DNA of 47,546 nt from Chloroflexota bacterium (lineage in GTDB: Bacteria > Chloroflexota > Anaerolineae > Anaerolineales > Villigracilaceae), in contig JAJYOH010000002.1 in NCBI GenBank assembly GCA_021796315.1, forward strand, positions 1-47,546. The letters are read 5' to 3'. How positions within the stretch are numbered: position 1 is the first letter of the stretch; every line of letters starts with the position of its first letter. Below the pieces are notes generated by a model. That model did no database searches. It was not told the DNA's origin and was given only the letters and a program-made list of their open reading frames with translations. Below, piece after piece: positions 25,899 through 34,405 of this stretch. The position numbers and the translations under genes were made by a program.

Positions 25899-27191
25899 TT
25901 ATTCATATCTCAGAGCTTCGATCGGATCGAGACGCGAAGCACGCATCGCCGGATAAAGGCCGAAGACCAATCCAGTAACCAGTGCCACACCAAATGACAA
26001 CGGCACGCTGCGCGGGTCGAGCAGCGCCACGCCTTGATTCAACGAGGCGGCCAGGGGAACCGTCAACACCCCTATCGCGATTCCCAGTAATCCGCCCCCA
26101 GCGCTCAACAGCACTGCTTCCAGCAGGAACTGTGCAACCACATCGCGGCCGCGTGCTCCGACAGCCATCCGCACACCGATCTCGCGCGTGCGTTCGCTCA
26201 CACTGACCAGCAGCACATTCATGATGCCAATGCCGCCAACCACGAGCGAGACAATCGCCAGTGCAGTCAGCAGAAGTGAAAAAGTCGCTGCCGATTGCAA
26301 TTGCGCACCTAATACATCCTGCTTGGTTGTCATGTGAAAATCATCGGCGTATTTGCCATCGGTTGCTTGTGTGATGTCATGACGTTGACGGAGATATGCG
26401 GCGATTTGCGCTTTTGCCTCTTCCATCTTTGATACGTCCGGCACGTGTGCGATGATCGTCACCCACGGCTGTGTGTCGAAGAGATTGTTAACGGAGAAAC
26501 TAACAGGTAAGTAGAGGACCTCATTCGGCCGGGTGTTAACGCGGTCCTCTACACTCAACGCTTCCAGCTCCGCCAGCACCCCGACTACCTGGCATGGCTT
26601 GCGATTGACCCAGACCGTTTGACCAATCGGGTTATCACCTTCGAACAGATCCAGTGCAGTCTGATATCCAAGCACGCACACCGCATCTCTGTCCAGCACT
26701 TCGTCATCCGTGAAGAACCGTCCCTGCCCGATAAAATCCTGCGGTGTCAGCGGCTTATCTGATGGCCAGCCAACAGGCTGAACTTGTCCTTGCGAGATCA
26801 CGGTCAACAGAGCGCCAGCATCCGTGCCTTGAAAACTAATGTCATCCGTCTGGCGACCGTAACGTAATTTGGTCGAACCGCTCACCGTCATCTCTGCCCG
26901 ATCCACCAACGATACTGCTTGCGGCATACCGAGGCCGTCCTCATATGTCAAGGCTTTTCCCAATGCCTGCATTTTCCCGTTCTTCAACTGAAGATCCTGG
27001 TCGATCTGGATCTGATCTGCCCCCAATGAGCGGAAGTTCGCCTCCACGGCCGCACGCGCGCCATTACCCAAAGCCAGCGTTGCAATCACCGATGCCACAC
27101 CGATGATGATGCCGAGGGTTGTAAGTGCTGTGCGCAGGAGATTACTACTTATGCCGCGCAGCGCAGTTAGTAGTGTATTAAGCAGTGACAT
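25899..27191 (-). CDS. MacB-like ABC transporter permease (FtsX fold)
   Basis: A 430-residue permease with the MacB layout: TM1 near residues 18-42 (LLRTALTTLGIIIGVASVIATLAL), a large periplasmic MacB_PCD domain, then three C-terminal helices (LLLTALAIVSLVVGGIGIMN, the region after RTREIGVRMAVGAR, and SFGVALVTGLVFGLYPA). The motif RTREIGVRMAVGA is characteristic. It overlaps the ATPase gene by 14 nt. Such systems move peptides or lipoproteins by mechanotransmission and do not form a substrate channel; substrate unknown. Confidence 0.92.
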   Translation of the reverse strand: MSLLNTLLTALRGISSNLLRTALTTLGIIIGVASVIATLALGNGARAAVEANFRSLGADQIQIDQDLQLKNGKMQALGKALTYEDGLGMPQAVSLVDRAEMTVSGSTKLRYGRQTDDISFQGTDAGALLTVISQGQVQPVGWPSDKPLTPQDFIGQGRFFTDDEVLDRDAVCVLGYQTALDLFEGDNPIGQTVWVNRKPCQVVGVLAELEALSVEDRVNTRPNEVLYLPVSFSVNNLFDTQPWVTIIAHVPDVSKMEEAKAQIAAYLRQRHDITQATDGKYADDFHMTTKQDVLGAQLQSAATFSLLLTALAIVSLVVGGIGIMNVLLVSVSERTREIGVRMAVGARGRDVVAQFLLEAVLLSAGGGLLGIAIGVLTVPLAASLNQGVALLDPRSVPLSFGVALVTGLVFGLYPAMRASRLDPIEALRYE

Positions 27192-27867
27192 CGATAGACC
27201 TTTCTTCTACAATCTCTCCGTCCCGCATGTACAAAATACGCCCCGCGTGGGCCGCCACTTGTGCATCGTGTGTCACCATTAGGATCGTGTGACCTTCCGA
27301 GCACAACTCCGCCAACAGGCGCATGATTTCCGCACCGGTTTTGCTGTCGAGGTTGCCAGTTGGCTCGTCGGCCAGGATGAGCGCCGGGTTCGTAACCAAT
27401 GCACGGGCGATGGCGACGCGTTGCCGTTGCCCACCAGATAATTCGTTGGAGCGGTGCTGCGCACGTGATGTCAACCCAACCCGTTCGAGTGCCTCCGAAG
27501 CCCGTTGATTTGCGTCCCCGTCGTGTCGTCCGTAAAGAAGCGGCAACGCGATATTATCCAACGAGTTGAGACGCGGTAACAAGTTAAAAGTCTGGAAGAT
27601 GAATCCAATGCGATTGTTTCGTACGTCAGCGCGTTCGTCCTTCGAGAGTTTGCTCATGTCGCGTTCTTCGAGCCAATACTTCCCGGATGTCGGCGTATCG
27701 AGACAGCCGAGCAGATGCATCATGGTAGACTTGCCGCTTCCGGATGGTCCCATCAAAGCCACAAACTCGCCGGTCTCTACATCAAGGTCGACGCCGCGCA
27801 AGGCATTCACTGTGCTGTGCCCGACCGCATAAGTGCGGGTCAGTTTTTCAGTGTGGATGATGGTCAT
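27178..27867 (-). CDS. MacB/LolD-type ABC transporter ATP-binding protein
   Basis: A 229-residue ATPase. Walker A is GPSGSGKST (about 39-47), the Q loop [10 protein letters not shown], the signature [15 protein letters not shown], Walker [13 protein letters not shown] and the switch His in MVTHD. The insertion after Walker A ([12 protein letters not shown]) is typical of the LolD/MacB group. ATG 27867 overlaps the preceding stop codon as ATGA, so translation is coupled. It powers the FtsX-type permease encoded next. Confidence 0.95.
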   Translation of the reverse strand: MTIIHTEKLTRTYAVGHSTVNALRGVDLDVETGEFVALMGPSGSGKSTMMHLLGCLDTPTSGKYWLEERDMSKLSKDERADVRNNRIGFIFQTFNLLPRLNSLDNIALPLLYGRHDGDANQRASEALERVGLTSRAQHRSNELSGGQRQRVAIARALVTNPALILADEPTGNLDSKTGAEIMRLLAELCSEGHTILMVTHDAQVAAHAGRILYMRDGEIVEERSIDVTA

Positions 27868-28940
27868 CTCACAACCACCTGTTCGCCTTCCTGAAGCCCG
27901 GAAACAATCTCGATGTTCGAATCGCCGCGCAACCCGATCGTGACCTGGCGGTTCGCTGTGCCCAAGCCGTTCCATACCTGAAGCATTACTTGGTTGCTTC
28001 CTGATGCGTGTACAACGCTGCGAGGCAGGCAAAGTACTCCCTGGCGGCTGGCGATCGTTACATTGGTATCAACTGTCATGCCATCCACCAAGCCATCTGG
28101 AACTTCATTGAGTGAGATGTAGATGTCGTAAGTGGGGGAGGCGCCTGGAACAAGTTTAGGAACAAGACGATCTACTCTTCCCTGAGCGATCACATCTGGG
28201 CGGGCGTCGAAATACACCATCGCATCCTGTCCTGCTTTCAAGAGGGGGTAGTCTTCCTGTGTTACATTGGCCACCACCTCCAGAGCTTTTGGATCGATGA
28301 TCTTGAACAGAACGTCATTGGCGTGATAAGGCTGGTTGGCAACCGCGTCCACTTCAACAACCACGCCACTAAAAGGCGCCTTGAGATCCATCTGCGCAAG
28401 CGTCGTTCGAGCATCGTCCAATTGCGCCTTCTTCAGTGCAAGGTCATTATCTGCTTTCAAGATGGTTGCTGCGTCCACATAGCCAAGATACCAGTGAACT
28501 TCGGGAATTTGTTGCGCGCCAACGGTTTTGACTGTGACGTTCTGGATCCATGTCTTGCCGTTCAATGATTTGCGATAGTTGTATGCTTTTTCGTAAGCGT
28601 CCTGCGTATTTTTTAGAGCGATCTGTGCTTCAGCTCTCGACTTGTCATCCAGCACTGCAAGAACTTGTCCCACGCTCACACTTTCTCCTGCCCGTACATT
28701 TACTAGTGGCAATGTGCCGGAAACCGGCATGAGAATTTGTGTTTCACTTGTGTTGTTCAGTGTGCCGGGAGCCTCGACAGTTTGTTTGACATCGCATTTC
28801 GCCACAGCACTGGTTTGGGGAGCTTGAGGAGTCGGCTTTGCCTGAGCTGAACTGGAAAAACCGTAATACCCCGCCGCACCGATAGCTAGGAGAGCGACAA
28901 TCGAGACAATAATGATGGTTCTAAGCCTCATTTTGTTCAT
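27864..28940 (-). CDS. MacA/HlyD-like membrane fusion protein
   Basis: A 358-residue periplasmic-adaptor family protein. An N-terminal anchor helix (residues about 6-26) is followed by a split biotinyl-lipoyl domain (TQILMPVSGTLPLVNVRAGE and DLKAPFSGVVVEVDAV), a coiled-coil of only moderate length (about 100-180), a beta-barrel and a membrane-proximal domain ending [11 protein letters not shown]. No outer-membrane TolC-type gene is nearby, as expected for a Chloroflexota cell envelope. It is the first gene of the transporter block, 4-nt overlap with the ATPase gene; AAAGG lies before its ATG. Confidence 0.92.
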   Translation of the reverse strand: MNKMRLRTIIIVSIVALLAIGAAGYYGFSSSAQAKPTPQAPQTSAVAKCDVKQTVEAPGTLNNTSETQILMPVSGTLPLVNVRAGESVSVGQVLAVLDDKSRAEAQIALKNTQDAYEKAYNYRKSLNGKTWIQNVTVKTVGAQQIPEVHWYLGYVDAATILKADNDLALKKAQLDDARTTLAQMDLKAPFSGVVVEVDAVANQPYHANDVLFKIIDPKALEVVANVTQEDYPLLKAGQDAMVYFDARPDVIAQGRVDRLVPKLVPGASPTYDIYISLNEVPDGLVDGMTVDTNVTIASRQGVLCLPRSVVHASGSNQVMLQVWNGLGTANRQVTIGLRGDSNIEIVSGLQEGEQVVVR

Positions 28941-28972
28941 GTCAACCTTTCAAAAGCTTGAAATACAAAGAA

Positions 28973-28999
28973 ACAGGCGAGTAAAATTTACTCGCCTGT
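28973..28999 (-). terminator. Perfect palindrome between response regulator and transporter genes
   Basis: A 13-bp perfect inverted repeat (ACAGGCGAGTAAA and its complement) around a single base. On the minus strand it is followed by TTTCTTTG. It lies 40 nt after the regulator stop codon and before the transporter block. It looks like a terminator or attenuator that reduces read-through into the transporter; an operator role is also possible because the repeat is symmetrical. Confidence 0.7.
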
Positions 29000-29039
29000 A
29001 AGTGTATTTCCCCAAGGTTTCGTTCAGATTGTGATTCGG

Positions 29040-29750
29040 TTAAGGTTTCTTAATCTCGCTGGCTAGCCTGTATCCGAGGCCAGGAACGGTGAGGATCAGC
29101 TCTGGATGACCCGGATCATTCTCAACCTTTTCGCGCAAATGGCGAATATGTACGTTGACCGACTTCTCGCTCTCGAGATCGGGCGCATAACCCCATACGG
29201 CTTCTACGATTTGCGCCCGACTCAGAACCTGACCGCGATGCCGCGCCAGATACGTGAGCAAACGGAATTCGATGGGCGTCAGCGCGACGATATTTTCACC
29301 GCGTCGCGTCTGACCGGTGGCTTGATCCAGCACCAGATCTACTACTGTCAATACGTTTGAATCTGCTGAGGCGTAATCTCCGTATGCACGTCGCAACTGA
29401 GCGCGCATGCGCGAGACAAGTTCGCGCAAGCTAAACGGCTTGGTCACATAATCGTCGGCACCCATCTCCAATCCCAAAACCTTGTCCACTTCGTCATGAC
29501 GGGCGGTAAGCATAATAATGGGGAAGTGGAGTCCCAGTTGGCGTATCTGATGGCAGAAGTCAAATCCCGAGCCATCGGGCAGACGAATATCCAACAACAC
29601 AAGATGCGGAGAATTTTTCTGGGCACACGCCACTCCATCCGCACCGCTAGATTTCCATGCGACTTCAAAGCCTTCGCGGAGTAACCCGGCCTGCAAGCTT
29701 TGCGCAACAGCCGGATCATCTTCAATAATTAGTATATGTGATTGGCTCAT
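29040..29750 (-). CDS. OmpR/PhoB-family response regulator
   Basis: A 236-residue DNA-binding regulator. The receiver has the acidic pair Asp11-Asp12, phospho-acceptor Asp54 (LLDIRLPDG), Thr82 (MLTARHD) and Lys104 (YVTKPF). The C-terminal winged helix (about 135-230) shows LTPIEFRLLTYLARHRGQVLS and SVNVHIRHLREKVE. It heads the minus-strand cluster with the exporter and the kinase, its probable phosphodonor. It may activate the exporter in response to an envelope stress or antimicrobial; that is inference from context. Confidence 0.95.
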   Translation of the reverse strand: MSQSHILIIEDDPAVAQSLQAGLLREGFEVAWKSSGADGVACAQKNSPHLVLLDIRLPDGSGFDFCHQIRQLGLHFPIIMLTARHDEVDKVLGLEMGADDYVTKPFSLRELVSRMRAQLRRAYGDYASADSNVLTVVDLVLDQATGQTRRGENIVALTPIEFRLLTYLARHRGQVLSRAQIVEAVWGYAPDLESEKSVNVHIRHLREKVENDPGHPELILTVPGLGYRLASEIKKP

Positions 29751-29780
29751 TTTGATGCTTATAGGATTATATATGTTGAA

Positions 29781-29786
29781 ATTATA
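29781..29786 (-). promoter_or_regulatory. Possible -10 box of the response-regulator cluster
   Basis: TATAAT on the minus strand, about 31 nt before the ATG at 29750. A second AT-rich candidate (TATATAAT) is closer to the gene. No good -35 was found at 16-18 nt, so an activator or autoregulation is possible. Confidence 0.35.
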
Positions 29787-29787
29787 A

Positions 29788-29916
29788 CATTGCTATTTCC
29801 TCCGCAATGGCTCAATAGCTGTACTGACCAATTTCATCGAGTTAAACGCGGCTGCCTGGTCATATCCCATTGAACGCGCCCTCGACAAGTTGGGCAAAGC
29901 AGGGTATGGCAAATGA
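29788..29916 (+). pseudogene. Possible gene remnant, unknown
   Basis: After a TAA at 29785-29787, 42 codons are open to TGA 29914-29916. They end with a protein-like sequence: NFIELNAAAWSYPIERALDK and then LGKAGYGK. There is no start codon with ribosome site and no family I recognise. It may be the tail of a lost gene. Confidence 0.25.
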
Positions 29917-29982
29917 AAATTATTGAATAAATACGGGCGGACGATCCAAGTATGCCGGCACTGGAATAGCAAAGGAGTTGAC

Positions 29983-30306
29983 ATGCAGGAATCTGAAGTA
30001 ATCGTTAAAACAGAATCCGTACTTGTGAGAATCATGATGCTAACTCCGCATGAAGTCGCCGAGTGGCACTACCACACCCAAGTGATCGACAATATCTTCT
30101 GCCTCACGGGGATCATATTGGTTCGGATGCGAAACCCGGACGAGGAAGTTCAGTTGGCAGCGGGTGCGCGGTGCCAAATAGAAGCGGGAAGAATTCATCA
30201 ACTTGAAAATTGCAAGGAGACTGATTCTTCTTACTTGCTGGTACAGGGCATTGGGAAATATGACTTCAATATTATTGATATACCCCCAACCCATCTTCCG
30301 CTTTGA
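29983..30306 (+). CDS. Small cupin-domain protein
   Basis: A 107-residue single-domain cupin. Metal-binding positions are suggested by His29 and His31 (AEWHYHTQ) and His72 (AGRIHQLEN). The strand order EWHYH, IFCLTGIILVRM, QLAAGARCQIEAGRIHQLEN follows cupin motifs 1 and 2. ATG 29983 has AAAGGAG 6 nt upstream. Small cupins of this type bind ligands, isomerise sugars or degrade small molecules; the role here cannot be assigned. It stands alone on the plus strand. Confidence 0.8.
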   Translation: MQESEVIVKTESVLVRIMMLTPHEVAEWHYHTQVIDNIFCLTGIILVRMRNPDEEVQLAAGARCQIEAGRIHQLENCKETDSSYLLVQGIGKYDFNIIDIPPTHLPL

Positions 30307-30388
30307 GGTTGGAGTCTGAAAGCAGACCGACCGAGTTTGTCTGCAAATATGCAATTATGATCGTGGGGTAGCTGTCGTTCCTTTCGCT

Positions 30389-30538
30389 TTATGGCTCTGC
30401 CCGCTCGTGATAAACTATTTCTATGTCCACTTCTACCGCCCAGGCTTTTCCGAATATTGCTTTGGCGATGTAGTAATCCCAAGGGAACACAATCCCGCCA
30501 AAACCATGCGGGACTTTATTTACTGTCGGCGAGGTTGG
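30389..30538 (-). pseudogene. Possible gene tail, unknown family
   Basis: The minus strand has 49 open codons ending at TAA 30391-30389. The translation is protein-like: VNKVPHGFGGIVFPWDYYIA, then KAIFGKAWAVEVDIEIVYHE and RAEP. An in-frame TAA at 30541-30539 limits it upstream, and no start codon with ribosome site exists. The plus strand is also open here, but with improbable Cys/Tyr/Phe-rich composition. Probably a remnant. Confidence 0.3.
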
Positions 30539-30548
30539 TTATACTCAG

Positions 30549-30672
30549 AGGGGGCACTCAAAGGTTGTTGATAAATAGGCTCAAGCCGCCGTCCTCGGCG
30601 GCGCTTGCGAGTAAATCCTGCGCCGAGGACGGCGCAGGGAGCAAACTCATCTACATACTTTTAGCGCACCCT
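30549..30672. mobile_element. MITE-like element, 124 bp, with 8-bp target duplication
   Basis: The octamer ATACTCAG occurs directly on both sides (30541-30548 and 30673-30680). The ends are imperfect inverted repeats: AGGGGGCACTCAAAGG (left) and, on the other strand, AGGGTGCGCTAAAAGT (right), 12 of 16 matching. Inside lies a perfect 13-bp inverted repeat. No coding capacity. The structure fits a non-autonomous transposon. Confidence 0.6.
30588..30633. repeat. Perfect 13-bp inverted repeat inside the MITE-like element
   Basis: GCCGTCCTCGGCG (30588-30600) and CGCCGAGGACGGC (30621-30633) with a 20-nt loop. It would give a strong hairpin in RNA or single-stranded DNA. Confidence 0.8.
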
Positions 30673-30709
30673 ATACTCAGCTAAGACATTCGTATTCTTT
30701 CAACGCAAG

Positions 30710-30715
30710 TATAAT
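30710..30715 (+). promoter_or_regulatory. Possible -10 box of the SNF2 helicase gene
   Basis: TATAAT 24 nt before the ATG at 30740. The -35 region (about 30687) is weak and lies just right of the MITE-like element, so that insertion may have changed the promoter. Confidence 0.4.
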
Positions 30716-30739
30716 TCGCAGAAAAAAGCGGAGTCCCCC

Positions 30740-33601
30740 ATGCCCTCAGACATCCAGGAACAAATCGAACGCCGACGCGAACGCGCTCGCGCCGAGATAC
30801 TCAAGATTGCCAACAAAGGCAGCCATCCCGTTTTTAGTTTATTCGAGGTCAGTTCAGTTTCGGGGCGCGCCTACCGCGTCGAAATCCGCTCGCTCGATGA
30901 ACTGCAAAATTCCTGCACCTGTCCCGATTACAAGAGCAACCTCATTGGCACTTGCAAGCACATCGAAGGCGTGTTGATCTCGCTTGAAAAGGAACATGGG
31001 AAAAAACTCAAGAAACTTGCGGAAGAACGCCCGCGCGGGACTCAAATTTACCTGCATCACGCCATGGATGTGACCGTACGCGCCGCCCTGCCATTGCCCG
31101 ACCGCGCGCCCGTCAAAGATTTGCTCACCCGCTACTTCGATCCTTCTGGATTTTTGGTTGGTTCACCGCTCCAGGCATTGCCCTCCCTCCTGTCAGCCAT
31201 TGAGTCGCTTCCGACGCGCGACAAGCCTCTCGTCCGCGTGAACGAAGCGGTGCATGAACATCTGGCTCTCCTGCAAGACCGCGAAGAAATCCAACAGCAA
31301 AAGGAATGGTTCCTCGACCAGGTCAAACGCGGACGCCGCACCTTCGATGTGCTCTCCACCAAACTATATCCCTATCAGGAACAGGGCGCCATGCACCTCG
31401 CCTTCGGACGCCGCGCCATGCTCGCGGACGATATGGGACTCGGAAAAACCGTCCAGGCCATTGCCGCCGCGGCGCTGCTCAAGGAAATGCGCGACATAAA
31501 GTGTACGCTCATCATCTGCCCCGCCTCGCTGAAACATCAGTGGGCGCGCGAGATTCGCCGCTTCACCTCGTTGACCGTCACCGTCGTCGAAGGTGGATTG
31601 CTCGAACGACGCAAACACTACAACGATTCATCCTTCTTCAAGATCATCAACTACGAACTCGTCCGCCACGACATGGACGAACTGCTCAAACTGCGCCCCG
31701 ACCTGATCATCCTCGATGAAGCCCAGCGCATCAAAAACTGGCGCGCCAAAACCGCTATGATGGTCAAGTCCCTGCCGAGCCGCTACGCCTTTGTCCTCAC
31801 AGGCACGCCGCTCGAAAACCGCATTGACGAACTCTACAGCATCTTCCAATTCCTCGACCCGCGCATCCTCGGCCCGCTCTGGCATTTCAACGACCGTTTC
31901 TACGAACTCGAAAAGCGCGAGAGCGGCACGTACAAAGTGCTCGGCTACAAAAACATTGACCAGTTGCGCGCCCTCATCAAACCCTACATTCTTCGCCGCA
32001 CCCGCGACGAAGTCCTCAAAGACCTGCCGCCGCGCACCGACAACAACTTCTTCGTCGAGATGACCGAAAAACAATGGCAAGCCTACAGCGAGTTTAGGGA
32101 AAAACTCGCTAAACTTCTCTCCGCATCAAAGCGCCGCCCGCTCACGCCCAAAGAGCGCGAACTGCTTTTGATGTACCTCATCAAGATGCGCCTGATCTGC
32201 AACGCGCTCGCGCTTCACGATAAGGAAATCCCTCTCAAAGACAGCGAGAAGACTGGGCCCAAACTTACCGAACTCGACGAAATCCTCACCGAAGAAATCG
32301 CCTCTAATGGTCATAAGGCTGTCATCTTCAGCCAGTGGGCCACCATGCTCGCCCTCACTGAACCCATCCTCAAACGCGTCGGACTCGGCTATGTCAAACT
32401 GACGGGCGATGTTCCCTCCGCCAAGCGCGGCGACCTCATCCAGAAATTTTTCGATGATCCCGATTGCCGCGTCTTCCTCTCCACCGACGCGGGCGGCGTG
32501 GGCCTCAACCTGCAAGCCGCTTCCCTCGTCATCAACCTTGACCTCCCCTGGAATCCCGCCGTGCTCGAACAGCGCATCGCCCGCGCCCATCGTCACGGCC
32601 AGCCTTCTTCCGTGCAGGTCATCAACCTCATCGCCAAAGACACCATCGAAGAGCGCATGTTGGATACCCTCGCCGCCAAGAAAAATGTTTTCGCCACTGT
32701 CTTCGGAACCGATGAATCTCCAGCCTCAATTAAATTTGCAGACATGGGACAAAGCCTCCTGCAAAAACTGGGCGATCTTCTCAAGACTCCTGTGGAGGTG
32801 GAACTCGCTCTCGCGCCGACCGAAGCTGCTCCCATTTCAGCGACAGAATCTCAGCCCGAGCAGATTCCCGTTCCCCCGCCGTCCCTCAAGGATTTTGCCG
32901 CGCTGTTGGTGGACCGCATCCCCAACAAAATCCTGCTCGTCCGCAAAGCCCCCACCGATGGAATTTTGGTTGTCGTCTCAGGCGCGCCCGCCGAGTTGCG
33001 TCCGCTGGTGGAAAACTGTCTCACCGAGCACTACATTGAAAACGCGCCGCAACTTCACCTGATGGACTCGGAAGGCTTCCACTCCCTCACAACATTCATC
33101 CCCGCCCTCGCCGCGCCGCCCGCCCCCGAAGATATTGCCTGGCAAGCCACCAGCCTGCCTTCCGCCTCCGTCAGCGATGCCACCGAATTTCGCCGCAAAC
33201 GCGCGGGCGAAGGATTAGCCTTTGCCGAAAAACGACTCGCCCTCGCAGAGTTACTCCTCAAAGGCGACTTCCCCGAAGAGATGACTCGTCCCTTGCGCGA
33301 AGCCCTTGGCTGGAGTCTCACCTCGTTCCTCGCCCTCCACGCTTCGACTTCGCTCAGCGCGGATCGCGACCCATCCTCCGACCTGCCCTCCCCGCGCCTT
33401 GTTCAATCCCAACTTGTCGAAGCAGAACATCTTCCCGCAGAGTTATCTCAAAGGTTGTCCCAGGTTCGGGATTTAACCGCCCAGCCCGAAGCGGGGGAGG
33501 AAGCGGTTCCATTATCCGCAAAAACAGGTGCGGCGTTGCTCGAGTCCGTCAAAGAGTTGGTCGCATTGGCGCAGGAGCAAATCGTAAAGACAGGGCTATA
33601 A
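30740..33601 (+). CDS. SWIM-domain SNF2-family helicase
   Basis: A 953-residue ATP-dependent DNA translocase. A SWIM zinc finger lies near residues 57-76 (SCTCPDYKSN ... GTCKHIEGV, CxC-xn-CxH). The SNF2 core has motif I DDMGLGKT (about 230-237), DEAQ box ILDEAQRIKNW (about 322), motif III LTGTPLENR, and helicase-C motifs TDAGGVGLNLQAA and QRIARAHRHGQ (about 611-621). The C-terminal 250 residues are Pro/Ala-rich and low in motifs; a short repeat at 33341 is read in frame there. GGAG lies 5-6 nt before the ATG. Bacterial members remodel protein-DNA complexes at RNA polymerase or repair sites; a defence role is possible, as AddAB lies downstream. Confidence 0.93.
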   Translation: MPSDIQEQIERRRERARAEILKIANKGSHPVFSLFEVSSVSGRAYRVEIRSLDELQNSCTCPDYKSNLIGTCKHIEGVLISLEKEHGKKLKKLAEERPRGTQIYLHHAMDVTVRAALPLPDRAPVKDLLTRYFDPSGFLVGSPLQALPSLLSAIESLPTRDKPLVRVNEAVHEHLALLQDREEIQQQKEWFLDQVKRGRRTFDVLSTKLYPYQEQGAMHLAFGRRAMLADDMGLGKTVQAIAAAALLKEMRDIKCTLIICPASLKHQWAREIRRFTSLTVTVVEGGLLERRKHYNDSSFFKIINYELVRHDMDELLKLRPDLIILDEAQRIKNWRAKTAMMVKSLPSRYAFVLTGTPLENRIDELYSIFQFLDPRILGPLWHFNDRFYELEKRESGTYKVLGYKNIDQLRALIKPYILRRTRDEVLKDLPPRTDNNFFVEMTEKQWQAYSEFREKLAKLLSASKRRPLTPKERELLLMYLIKMRLICNALALHDKEIPLKDSEKTGPKLTELDEILTEEIASNGHKAVIFSQWATMLALTEPILKRVGLGYVKLTGDVPSAKRGDLIQKFFDDPDCRVFLSTDAGGVGLNLQAASLVINLDLPWNPAVLEQRIARAHRHGQPSSVQVINLIAKDTIEERMLDTLAAKKNVFATVFGTDESPASIKFADMGQSLLQKLGDLLKTPVEVELALAPTEAAPISATESQPEQIPVPPPSLKDFAALLVDRIPNKILLVRKAPTDGILVVVSGAPAELRPLVENCLTEHYIENAPQLHLMDSEGFHSLTTFIPALAAPPAPEDIAWQATSLPSASVSDATEFRRKRAGEGLAFAEKRLALAELLLKGDFPEEMTRPLREALGWSLTSFLALHASTSLSADRDPSSDLPSPRLVQSQLVEAEHLPAELSQRLSQVRDLTAQPEAGEEAVPLSAKTGAALLESVKELVALAQEQIVKTGL
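33341..33358 (+). repeat. Short palindromic repeat inside the SNF2 gene
   Basis: GCTTCGACTTCGCTCAGC, translated ASTSLSA. It is the inverse of the element at 41327-41344 in the AddA-like gene with one base changed, and related to the cccttcgacaagctcaggg type. Confidence 0.75.
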
Positions 33602-33625
33602 TTGAAGCGTTCAGGAGCAAACCTT

Positions 33626-33907
33626 ATGAGCAATATCACATTCGAAGTTCATTTGCCGTCCAACCTGCTTCAACTTGGGCTGAGTAAGGATGATATTCAA
33701 CAGCGCATTTCAGAGTGGGTGGCTTTCTCTCTTTTTACCGATGGACATATTTCCTCAGGAAAAGCTGCCCGTCTTCTGAACATCAGCCGCGTTGATTTTT
33801 TAGCCTTGTTGAGAAGGCGGGGAATCGCATACATTAATTATTCGCCCGAGGAATTGAGCGAAGAAGTTGATTCTGCCAGCCGCATAGACACACAAGCCCA
33901 TTCATGA
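33626..33907 (+). CDS. UPF0175 family protein, presumed antitoxin
   Basis: A 93-residue protein with the UPF0175 signature: SSGKAARLLNISRVDFLALL followed by RRRGIAYINYSPEELSEE, a helix-turn-helix-like DNA-binding segment. ATG 33626 follows GGAG at 8-9 nt. It overlaps the next gene by ATGA, the usual layout with a DUF3368 toxin. By family, it binds its toxin and represses the promoter. Confidence 0.88.
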   Translation: MSNITFEVHLPSNLLQLGLSKDDIQQRISEWVAFSLFTDGHISSGKAARLLNISRVDFLALLRRRGIAYINYSPEELSEEVDSASRIDTQAHS

Positions 33908-34389
33908 TTGTCGTCTCCAATACCACTCCGTTGATTGGGTTGGCCGTCATTCAACGCTTTGACTTACTGCGCCAATTCTTTGGGGAAATTACGATAGCGC
34001 AGGCAGTATACGATGAAGCTGTTGTTGCAGGCCGCGAAGTTGGAGGCGCAAAGCAGGAAGTCGTCACAGCAGATTGGATAAAAGTTGTTCCAGTCCAGGA
34101 CCGATTGGCAGTTGAAATTCTTCTCGATGAACTTGACCTGGGAGAATCTGAAACGATTGTCCTCGCGCGTGAAATCAAGGCCGATTGGGTCTTGATGGAC
34201 GAGCGCAAAGGCCGCCGCAAATTAGCGCAACTCAATCAACAAAAAATCGGTACGCTGGGAATCCTGCTGAAAGCGAGGCAATCTGGTTTATTATCCGCGC
34301 TCAAGCCTGAGTTGGAAAACCTTCGCCAAAATGGATACAGTGTCAATCAGCAAATCATAGATGAACTTCTTCATCAAGTTGGCGAGTAA
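33904..34389 (+). CDS. DUF3368 PIN-like protein, presumed toxin
   Basis: A 161-residue PIN-domain relative. The N-terminal strand is VVSNTTPLIGL, with Asn where classical PIN nucleases have Asp; such Asn is common in DUF3368. Further acidic positions are in YDEAV, LGESETIVLA (ESE) and VLMDERKGRR. GTLGILLKA is a DUF3368 hallmark. Whether it cleaves RNA with the first acid replaced is open. It is translationally coupled to the UPF0175 gene; the pair lies between the SNF2 and AddB-like genes and could stabilise that block. Confidence 0.87.
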   Translation: MIVVSNTTPLIGLAVIQRFDLLRQFFGEITIAQAVYDEAVVAGREVGGAKQEVVTADWIKVVPVQDRLAVEILLDELDLGESETIVLAREIKADWVLMDERKGRRKLAQLNQQKIGTLGILLKARQSGLLSALKPELENLRQNGYSVNQQIIDELLHQVGE

Positions 34390-34405
34390 AAAGAGGATTT
34401 GCTAA

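Larger units (their letters stand above)
30307..30739. other. 433-nt region without an intact gene
   Basis: It contains a possible minus-strand gene tail (30389-30538), a 124-bp MITE-like element (30549-30672) and the promoter region of the SNF2 gene. No intact coding sequence is supported. Confidence 0.7.
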
